6,851 nucleotides of DNA from Treponema sp. (GTDB lineage Bacteria; Spirochaetota; Spirochaetia; Treponematales; Breznakiellaceae): assembly GCA_031268245.1 (NCBI GenBank), contig JAIRXN010000185.1, positions 1 through 6,851 of the forward strand, read 5' to 3'. Below, piece after piece: positions 1 through 5,253 of the stretch. Below the pieces are notes generated by a model. It was not told the DNA's origin, did no database searches, and saw nothing but the letters and a program-made list of their open reading frames with translations. The translations under genes were made by a program, and so were the position numbers. The stretch's first letter is position 1; each line of letters begins with the position of its first letter.

Positions 1-579
1 GTCGTAGCACTCTATCTTCCAGTTCAGTTTTGAATCTTTGTCGATCCAGAGCAGCATCCTGGAATACTGATAGGAAGCATCTTTGGGTTTTGATTCAACC
101 ACATAGCAGGGATGGCCCTTTAAATCCTCCTCGCGGAGCAGGGTGTGGGTATCAAGGCCGGCATCGCGGTTTGAAGAACTCACATCGTCGTAGGAAAGAT
201 CTGTCCCCATGAAACTGCCCGAACCTTCCGAAGAAGCGATCCTGCGGACTTTGTTCAGGCTCGGCAGGTATATCCACTGATCGGCCGCGGCCCCCTGGTT
301 TTCCATGGTAAGGAAACGGGTTCCCCTTACACTTGCGGGCTGCTGAAACACTATCACCGCACGATCCCCCCCGGCCCCCTTCTTGCTGTACTGATCGATG
401 AGCCGTTCCGCAGTTGAACCGTCTTTTGCCGTGAGCACCCAGCGGGTACGGGCGGATGTCGTCTCCGCCTTTATCCTTTCCCTCGAAGCGGCGATAATAT
501 CATTGGCGTCTGTCTGGGAAAACACGTTTACTGCTGAAACCAGCAGAATTGACAGAATGACCGCAATCTTTCTATTCAT
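1..579 (-). CDS. LolA-like outer-membrane lipoprotein-sorting protein (3' end outside window)
   Basis: The visible 193 residues begin MNRKIAVILSILLVSAVNVF, a Sec signal peptide with a positive N-terminus, a hydrophobic core and a probable cleavage site after VFS near residue 21. There is no lipobox Cys, so the mature protein should be soluble in the periplasm. The mature part resembles the LolA-like family annotated as outer membrane lipoprotein-sorting protein, which often lies next to RND/MMPL exporters. Family-like segments are a KAETTSARTRW-type first strand, VRGTRFLTMENQG, the WIYLPSLNKVRRI segment, a GSFMGTDLSYDD segment, and LLWIDKDSKLNWKIE near the window edge. Members form an open beta-barrel-like fold that carries lipid or acyl groups. 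The gene lies 24 bp after the exporter and has its own strong ribosome binding site, so it should be the third gene of the operon. The C-terminus is missing because the window ends; nothing suggests a broken gene. The family call is confident, while the cargo is unknown. Confidence 0.85.
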   Translation of the reverse strand, partial: MNRKIAVILSILLVSAVNVFSQTDANDIIAASRERIKAETTSARTRWVLTAKDGSTAERLIDQYSKKGAGGDRAVIVFQQPASVRGTRFLTMENQGAAADQWIYLPSLNKVRRIASSEGSGSFMGTDLSYDDVSSSNRDAGLDTHTLLREEDLKGHPCYVVESKPKDASYQYSRMLLWIDKDSKLNWKIECYD

Positions 580-586
580 TTTTTTT

Positions 587-594
587 CTCCTTCT
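587..594 (-). promoter_or_regulatory. Ribosome binding site of the LolA-like gene
   Basis: On the minus strand the sequence reads AGAAGGAG, followed by 7 bases and then ATG at 579. This near-consensus Shine-Dalgarno site fixes the start. It lies wholly in the 24-bp gap after the exporter stop, so the LolA-like gene can be translated independently at a high rate. Confidence 0.8.
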
Positions 595-603
595 AATTTT
601 GGA

Positions 604-3294
604 TTATTTAATCTTACGATTATTTAATTCCAGATCATAGATAAATTTTGGCCTGAAAATCGAAAGCAGCACCGGTATGACAACAAGACCGGAAAGGGCG
701 CTTATCATCATTGCCATGGCGACAAGAAACCCGAATTCCGCCAGCATATTGAATTTGGAAAAACACAGGACGGCAAAACCGAGACCCACCGAGAGAGCGC
801 CCACGATAATCGCGGAACCGGAAACATAATAGGCGCCCTTGAGGAAATTCCCCTTTCCGCCGTACTCCCGGTACTCCCGCTTGAAGGCGTCCATGAAGTG
901 GATCGTGTAGTCAATTCCTACTCCGATGGAGATGCTGGAGATCATGGCGGTTGCGAGGTTAAGCTTTATCCTGAGGTAGCCCATGATAGCGAAGTTAAGC
1001 AGAATAAGTATCGAAAGGGGAATGATACTGATAATCCCCGCCGAAACGGAACGGTAGGAAATTGCCACAATAAGGAACATGGCAATAATAGAAAAGATGA
1101 TCGAAATGAGCTGGGACTGCACCACCAGGGAATTGACCGCTCCTTCCACCAGGGCCGAACCGCCTACGATAACCTTTACGTTGTCCGGGAAATTGGCGGC
1201 GGCAAAGTTTCTGATTTCCGCAACCCCCCTGTCCGTATCTTCCTGCCCGATAGTTCTCAACTGTATGGTAGTCTTTATGGCGGTCGGATCGATGGGCTTA
1301 TTTGCATAGTCGCTGATATTCCCCGAAAGGAGTACCAGATAATTGGAAACCAGCATCGCCAGTTCCTCTTTGGTTTTTTTTCCGTAACGCCCCGGATCTT
1401 CGGGCACTTCATAGTACGCCGCCCCTTCATGGTTGGTAAGGGCATTGAAGGAACGCACCAGATCACGGGCGCTCATGTTTACGCTGCTTCCCGAAAAAGC
1501 GGCCTTTTCCAGAAGATCCGATATTTCGGCGAGAGTAGCGCTCTTCTCTTCCGGGGCATTATAGAACGGGGGAATTCCGGTTTCCGCAGTTTCGGCGCTT
1601 TCGGTTTCACTGAAACTGCCGAAACCAAAGCCGTCTCCGTCTTCTCCAAAGCCAAAACCGTCTTCTTCCGCCTCAAAGGCGAATCCGAAAGCATCTTCTT
1701 CCGCGGGGGCAGAAACGGAGGCCGCTATGCCTTCCGGACTTTCATCGACATTAAAGACCTGGTTTATCCGCTTTACAAGGTCGGTAAAACCCATAGTCTT
1801 GCCAACTTCCGGCACCTTCTCTTCAAGATACCCGGAAAGTCTGTCCATGGCGCCGAGGTTGTCCGGATGGAGGATAGAAGCGGAATTATCGGCTTCCACA
1901 ACAACGCTTACAATTTTTGAACCGCCGAATTTTTCCCGGATGAATTTATCGGATTTAAAAATATCCGTGTCGGCCTTGAAGTATTCCACCATCACATTAT
2001 CAATGATGATCTTTGAAGCCCCATATATCCCCAAAGCCGTGATAAGCACGAGAAGGAAGAGTACCGGCCAGCGTTTCTCCACGATACCGGAAAACGCAAT
2101 GGCGATTTTTTCGCGTACAGGCCCCTGCCCGTCCTTTCCGCCTGTTGCCCACAGTTCCTTCATGGGCTTCGGGCCGCGGATGATGAGGATTGCGGGGATC
2201 AGCGTAACGGTGATGATGAAGGATACCACGATCCCGAAACTGGCAAAAAAACCGAATTCCTTTATCGGCACAACCCTGGTGAAACAGAACGACAGAAACC
2301 CTGCAAAGGTAGTAAGGGCGGCAAGGAATATGGGTTTCCCGGTTTTTTGGAAAATATGATAAACCAGCGCCCGGTGATCCTCATCACTCATCGTGCCATG
2401 CTTAAGGCCCGTGTCTTCGATATAGTGAATCACCACATGGATGCCGTAGGAACTTCCCATGGCAATAAGGATAACGGGAAGCACCGTGGAGAGTACCGAC
2501 ATCTTGATTCCGAAAAGAGGCATGGCCCCGATTGACCAGATCACCGCAATAAGCACCGCCGCAAGGGACAGAACCGTAGCGGTAACCCTGCGGAAAGGTA
2601 TAAACACAATCGCTACCACGATAAGGATTACCAGGGGAATGAGAAGCGCCAGATCCGCATTGACGGCCTCGTTGATGGTGGCGCTTATCACGGGAATTCC
2701 CGTTACATAAACCGTAGCAACACCGTCGAACATCTCCCTGGCAGAATCCCTCACCTTCATGAAGCTGTTTATCACTTCGGCGCTTCCCCCCTGTTCTATG
2801 GGAATGTCCAGGGGTACCAGCACCTGGGTAGCGGTAAAGTCGTCGGAGACAAGAGCCCTGTCATAGAGCTTCCAGGAAAGTATTTTCCGTTTTATCTCTT
2901 CAATTTCTTCCCGGCTGCCGGAAAAATCATCCCCCACTATACGTTCCACCAGGATGGAGTCTCCGGAACCGGATATATAATCCGTGGTCATGATGGAGTT
3001 TACATCCCCGATAATATCAATCTCCTCAATCCGCGCTACATAGTCCTTCAAAATCCGCAGGAATTCTGCGTCAAAAATAGTACCGTACTTCCTTTCAAGC
3101 CCTACCAGGATGAAGAGGGAACTTCCAAAGGTATCATCTATGCGGGCGCTGACTATACGGGCAGGATCGTCTGCAGGCACAAAACGGAGATTGTTATTGT
3201 CAAGTTTCACTCTGGGAAGCTGCAGGGCAAAAAAAACGGTAATTAATCCAATGACGGCGATGATAAGCCAGGGGTGTTTGAAAAGCTTATACAT
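604..3294 (-). CDS. RND/MMPL-family exporter (HAE3-like), 12 transmembrane helices
   Basis: This 896-residue inner-membrane protein has the internal duplication of the RND superfamily. Helix TM1 is at about 10-27, followed by a periplasmic loop at 28-212 and helices at roughly 214-234, 238-258, 264-290, 320-340 and 345-372. The second half repeats this plan: TM7 at about 408-428, loop at 429-722, and helices at about 725-747, 752-770, 776-798, 822-845 and 850-880. The size and small loops fit the MMPL/HAE3 (hydrophobe exporter) group better than the roughly 1,030-residue AcrB type. The fourth helix of the second half has GVGIDYTIHF (791-800), with the Asp-Tyr of the proton relay. The matching first-half site reads GSSYGIHV (280-287) and lacks the Asp. 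The second loop carries an acidic Phe-Gly-rich insert at about 527-575. The start at 3294 has GAGG 5 bases upstream, inside the tetR-like gene. The cargo is unknown; a lipid, hopanoid or lipoprotein-linked substrate is an inference from the LolA-like neighbour. Confidence 0.9.
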   Translation of the reverse strand: MYKLFKHPWLIIAVIGLITVFFALQLPRVKLDNNNLRFVPADDPARIVSARIDDTFGSSLFILVGLERKYGTIFDAEFLRILKDYVARIEEIDIIGDVNSIMTTDYISGSGDSILVERIVGDDFSGSREEIEEIKRKILSWKLYDRALVSDDFTATQVLVPLDIPIEQGGSAEVINSFMKVRDSAREMFDGVATVYVTGIPVISATINEAVNADLALLIPLVILIVVAIVFIPFRRVTATVLSLAAVLIAVIWSIGAMPLFGIKMSVLSTVLPVILIAMGSSYGIHVVIHYIEDTGLKHGTMSDEDHRALVYHIFQKTGKPIFLAALTTFAGFLSFCFTRVVPIKEFGFFASFGIVVSFIITVTLIPAILIIRGPKPMKELWATGGKDGQGPVREKIAIAFSGIVEKRWPVLFLLVLITALGIYGASKIIIDNVMVEYFKADTDIFKSDKFIREKFGGSKIVSVVVEADNSASILHPDNLGAMDRLSGYLEEKVPEVGKTMGFTDLVKRINQVFNVDESPEGIAASVSAPAEEDAFGFAFEAEEDGFGFGEDGDGFGFGSFSETESAETAETGIPPFYNAPEEKSATLAEISDLLEKAAFSGSSVNMSARDLVRSFNALTNHEGAAYYEVPEDPGRYGKKTKEELAMLVSNYLVLLSGNISDYANKPIDPTAIKTTIQLRTIGQEDTDRGVAEIRNFAAANFPDNVKVIVGGSALVEGAVNSLVVQSQLISIIFSIIAMFLIVAISYRSVSAGIISIIPLSILILLNFAIMGYLRIKLNLATAMISSISIGVGIDYTIHFMDAFKREYREYGGKGNFLKGAYYVSGSAIIVGALSVGLGFAVLCFSKFNMLAEFGFLVAMAMMISALSGLVVIPVLLSIFRPKFIYDLELNNRKIK
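1615..1695 (-). repeat. Acidic FGFG low-complexity repeat within the exporter
   Basis: Residues 534-560 of the exporter contain three related units in which acidic residues precede an FGF core: EEDAFGFAFEA, EEDGFGFGEDG and DGFGFGSF. The first two are 11 residues long. A Ser/Thr/Glu/Ala-rich stretch (to about 575) follows before ordinary sequence resumes. The segment lies in the large second periplasmic loop, so it should be exposed on the periplasmic side. It looks like a disordered linker grown by short duplications. The reading frame is open throughout. Confidence 0.75.
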
Positions 3295-3995
3295 GAATTC
3301 CTCACTTCTTTAAATTTTTCCAGATCCGGCAGTAAAAGTTGCGACCGGTCAACCCCTTCTACCGTAATGCCCCGGAGCATCATCTGCAAAAGACTCTTGA
3401 GATCTTCCAGCATGGTTCTGACGTTCCTCGACGATTTGGGCATCTTTACCGTGCTCTCGACTATATATGAAAAGATAAAAAGAATGGTTCTGGCAATAAC
3501 CCCCGGGTTAATGCTGCTTTCAAAGATGCCTTCGACCCTCCCCTGTTCAATCAGGTTCTCGATCATGGTGTATATGACAAAAGATGAACCGGATTCGGCT
3601 TTCTCGGGATTCTCGTTAATCGGAAAAAAGGGAAATTCGGCCAGCATATACTGCTTCATGCTGAATATCACTATCATGTCATCGGAACGCCCAAACAGAT
3701 CCAGGTAGGCCTTCCAGAAGAGACGTATCAATTCCAGCGCATTCAGATTGGGCGTAGCCAGGGAGTTGAAATACTCTATGAATCGCTCGGCGCCTTCGTT
3801 ACAAATTTCCTGAAAGAGAGCATCCTTACTGGGAAAATAGAGGTAGAGAGTCGCCTTGCTCAACTCAGCTTTTCGGGCTATATCCATCATGCTGACTTTC
3901 TCCGCCCCGTATTCGACAACCAGATCCCGTGCGCAGCGGAGGATGGCGTTCTTCCTCTCCGACCTTTCCCGTTTCCTGCGTTCATTTATTCCCAT
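3243..3995 (-). CDS. TetR/AcrR-family transcriptional regulator
   Basis: The 250-residue protein has a typical N-terminal TetR DNA-binding domain. After a basic leader (MGINERRKRERSERK) comes helix 1 (AILRCARDLVVEYGAEKVSM), then the helix-turn-helix at about 34-54 with the family signature MMDIARKAELSKATLYLYF and the following PSKDALF. The remaining roughly 190 residues are helical and should form the ligand-binding and dimer domain; I cannot name the ligand. I chose ATG at 3995 because GGGAG lies 9 bases upstream and the protein then begins just before the DNA-binding domain. An in-frame ATG at 4061 would add 22 unlikely residues and lies upstream of the predicted -10 box. The gene's last 52 bases overlap the exporter start in another frame, so the C-terminal 16 or so residues share DNA with the exporter's TM1. 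By position it probably represses its own operon and perhaps the divergent GH18 gene. Confidence 0.92.
   Translation of the reverse strand: MGINERRKRERSERKNAILRCARDLVVEYGAEKVSMMDIARKAELSKATLYLYFPSKDALFQEICNEGAERFIEYFNSLATPNLNALELIRLFWKAYLDLFGRSDDMIVIFSMKQYMLAEFPFFPINENPEKAESGSSFVIYTMIENLIEQGRVEGIFESSINPGVIARTILFIFSYIVESTVKMPKSSRNVRTMLEDLKSLLQMMLRGITVEGVDRSQLLLPDLEKFKEVRNSCISFSNTPGLSSPSLD
3300..3303 (-). promoter_or_regulatory. Exporter ribosome binding site inside the TetR gene
   Basis: On the minus strand GTGAGGAATTC precedes the exporter ATG at 3294, with GAGG 5 bases from the start. The site is within the coding sequence of the regulator, so ribosomes translating the regulator pass over it before terminating 52 bases inside the exporter gene. 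This supports coupled expression. Confidence 0.6.
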
Positions 3996-4004
3996 CGGAT
4001 ACGA

Positions 4005-4009
4005 CTCCC
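4005..4009 (-). promoter_or_regulatory. Ribosome binding site of the TetR regulator
   Basis: GGGAG on the minus strand is separated by 9 bases from the ATG at 3995. It decides in favour of this start over the in-frame ATG at 4061, which has no comparable site and lies upstream of the predicted promoter -10. Confidence 0.6.
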
Positions 4010-4042
4010 GGTTAGTATATTTCCTATAGTCGAATAATAACC
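4010..4042. promoter_or_regulatory. Imperfect inverted repeat, candidate TetR operator
   Basis: GGTTAGTAT at 4010-4018 and ATAATAACC at 4034-4042 form an inverted repeat matching at 8 of 9 positions, with a 15-base spacer. It lies just downstream of the predicted leftward transcription start, in the untranslated leader of the regulator, where a bound TetR dimer would block transcription. TetR-family operators are usually inverted repeats in the regulator's own promoter region, which is the reason for this call. The AT-rich context makes chance occurrence quite possible, so confidence is low. Confidence 0.3.
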
Positions 4043-4050
4043 ACGATCCC

Positions 4051-4081
4051 ATTATATACATATAGAAAAGGAAAAGGTCAA
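4051..4081 (-). promoter_or_regulatory. Sigma70-like promoter of the TetR-exporter-LolA operon
   Basis: Reading leftward, TTGACC (4081-4076) matches the -35 consensus at 5 of 6 bases. It is followed after 17 bases by TATATA (4058-4053) or after 19 bases by a perfect TATAAT (4056-4051). Transcription would start near 4044, leaving a leader of about 50 bases before the ATG at 3995. It is the only good promoter seen for the three minus-strand genes. Confidence 0.55.
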
Positions 4082-4083
4082 TA

Positions 4084-4092
4084 TGCTATAAT
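4084..4092 (+). promoter_or_regulatory. Extended -10 promoter of the GH18 lipoprotein gene
   Basis: TGCTATAAT is a perfect -10 hexamer (4087-4092) with the TGn extension that compensates for a weak -35. The region where a -35 would sit (around 4064-4069) reads AGAAAA, which does not match the consensus. The expected start of transcription, about 7 bases after the hexamer, falls at or next to the ATG at 4100. The promoter's upstream half overlaps the leftward promoter, so polymerase should not occupy both at once. Confidence 0.55.
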
Positions 4093-4099
4093 TAAAGAA

Positions 4100-5176
4100 A
4101 TGAAAAAAATTGTTTGTCCTGCGGTCCTGGCTCTTGTTCTTTTTGCCCTGGGAGCCTGTAGAGGCGCCCCCGGACCAACTACGGAGCTTAAAACTCCGGA
4201 AATTCTTGAGTCTGAAATAAAGGAAACGGAAGTTCCTGCCGGAGAGGAACCGGAAGAGATCCTCTCCCTGCCTCCGCCGGAAGAATCGCTTCCCGTATCA
4301 GGCTTCCGGGAAGTATGGGGTTATCTGGTTGCGGGAAGGGAAGACGCCCTGAAGCCGGATATGCCCCTCACCGACATCGGCTATTTCGGGGCGGAGATCG
4401 ACTACTACGGCAAGCTGACCGATGTACCGAACCGGTTCAAGGTCCGTTTCGGCGGCCGGGTCCACCTTGTCGCAGTCTGTAACAGTTATTCACTTACACA
4501 CTTTGTCCTCAAAGAGAACAGCGCGGAGCGTGAAGCGCTGATCCGTGATCTTCTCAATGAAACCCGGCGTTTTGACGGTCTCCAGATTGATTTTGAAAAT
4601 ATCCCGAAACGGGATGGGCCTGAATTCCGTTCTTTTCTGGCGGAACTCCGGAGGGGACTGGGCTCCAAAGCTTTCACCGTTGCCCTTCGGGCCCGGACGC
4701 GGCGCATTGCCGACGACGTGTATGACTATGATCGGATTCTCCCCCTGGTAGACCGGATTCTGGTTATGGCCTATGATGAGCACTGGTCTACCAGCGCTCC
4801 GGGCCCTGTGGCTTCCCTGCCCTGGTGTAAACGGGTGGCCGAATACGCCGTAAGAACCGTAGGTTCGGAAAAACTCATCATGGGACTCCCCTTCTACGGC
4901 CGGGCCTGGGGAAACACTAACCCGTCCAAAGCCTACCTTTATTCAGGCATTGAGGAACTCAAGACCAGGCAGGAAGTCCGGACGGTTGAGCGGGAAAACG
5001 GCATTCCAACCTTTCAGTACGAAATCCCTGTCGGGGTGAAAGTCTACTATGAGGACGCCTATTCGCTGGCGGTGAGAATGAAGATGTACCGGGATCTGGA
5101 AGTGAAGAATATCGGGTTCTGGCGTATCGGGCAGGAAACTCCCGAAGTCTGGAAATTGATAAGGGCGGAAGAATAG
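4100..5176 (+). CDS. GH18-family glycoside hydrolase lipoprotein
   Basis: The 358-residue protein starts with a lipoprotein signal: MKK, a hydrophobic core, and the lipobox LGAC with Cys20. It should therefore be lipid-anchored in the periplasm or at the outer membrane. Residues 21-65 are a Pro/Glu-rich linker, and the catalytic domain runs from about 68 to 355. It shows GH18 hallmarks: strand beta-4 motif DGLQIDFE (159-166) with the catalytic acid Glu166 and Asp164, MAYDEH (223-228), LIMGLPFYGRAW (259-270), and the closing NIGFWRIGQE (337-346). Gln162 replaces the middle Asp of the chitinase DxxDxDxE motif; I recall a similar change in YaaH/YdhD-type enzymes that act on cell-wall or spore glycans. 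GH18 enzymes hydrolyse beta-1,4 bonds next to N-acetylglucosamine through substrate-assisted catalysis. Chitin, peptidoglycan or host glycan are all possible here. The start is fixed by the signal peptide even though no Shine-Dalgarno site precedes it. Confidence 0.88.
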   Translation: MKKIVCPAVLALVLFALGACRGAPGPTTELKTPEILESEIKETEVPAGEEPEEILSLPPPEESLPVSGFREVWGYLVAGREDALKPDMPLTDIGYFGAEIDYYGKLTDVPNRFKVRFGGRVHLVAVCNSYSLTHFVLKENSAEREALIRDLLNETRRFDGLQIDFENIPKRDGPEFRSFLAELRRGLGSKAFTVALRARTRRIADDVYDYDRILPLVDRILVMAYDEHWSTSAPGPVASLPWCKRVAEYAVRTVGSEKLIMGLPFYGRAWGNTNPSKAYLYSGIEELKTRQEVRTVERENGIPTFQYEIPVGVKVYYEDAYSLAVRMKMYRDLEVKNIGFWRIGQETPEVWKLIRAEE

Positions 5177-5177
5177 A

Positions 5178-5236
5178 CTCATTTCAGTAACCTCGAACCT
5201 TCGGTTCGTTGTTGGTTACTGAACAACTCTAATGAG
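5178..5236 (+). other. Long two-part hairpin between the GH18 and GH2 genes
   Basis: Two bases after the GH18 stop, TTCAGTAACC (5183-5192) pairs perfectly with GGTTACTGAA (5214-5223). Nested inside is a 6-bp hairpin, CGAACC (5194-5199) with GGTTCG (5203-5208) around a TTC loop. An outer CTCAT/ATGAG pair (5178-5182 with 5232-5236) can extend the structure. An alternative hairpin, GTTGTT (5208-5213) with AACAAC (5222-5227), excludes the 10-bp stem. No T-tract follows, so a standard intrinsic terminator is unlikely. The ribosome binding site of the GH2 gene begins 8 bases after it, so a role in mRNA stability, attenuation or translation control is possible. Confidence 0.6.
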
Positions 5237-5243
5237 AATTTCC

Positions 5244-5248
5244 GGAGG
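5244..5248 (+). promoter_or_regulatory. Ribosome binding site of the GH2 gene
   Basis: GGAGG lies 5 bases before ATG at 5254 and is a strong Shine-Dalgarno site that fixes the start of the GH2 gene. It contrasts with the GH18 gene upstream, which has none. Confidence 0.8.
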
Positions 5249-5253
5249 ATGAT

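Noticed and set aside
898..1920. Open frame of 340 codons on the plus strand, opposite the exporter
   Set aside because: It lies fully antisense to a well-supported membrane protein, has no ribosome binding site of note and has no recognisable domain; it is a by-product of the codon use of the exporter gene.
1727..2359. Open frame of 210 codons on the plus strand, opposite the exporter
   Set aside because: Antisense to the exporter, with a basic and Ser/Thr-rich composition that is typical of shadow frames and no family resemblance.
3274..3708. Open frame of 144 codons on the plus strand, opposite the TetR gene
   Set aside because: Fully antisense to the regulator, and its hydrophobic composition is explained by the complementary helix-coding sequence.
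3996..4061. Longer TetR protein starting at ATG 4061
   Set aside because: The extra 22 residues are not TetR-like, the start has no ribosome binding site, and it lies upstream of the predicted -10 box of the operon promoter.
5183..5223. Intrinsic terminator after the GH18 gene
   Set aside because: The stem is strong, but it is followed by AACAACTCTAATGAG with no T-tract, so simple rho-independent termination is not supported.
5205..5233. Separate promoter for the GH2 gene, with TCTAAT at 5228-5233 as -10
   Set aside because: There is no acceptable -35 at proper spacing, and the start of transcription would fall almost on the ribosome binding site; the match is probably chance.
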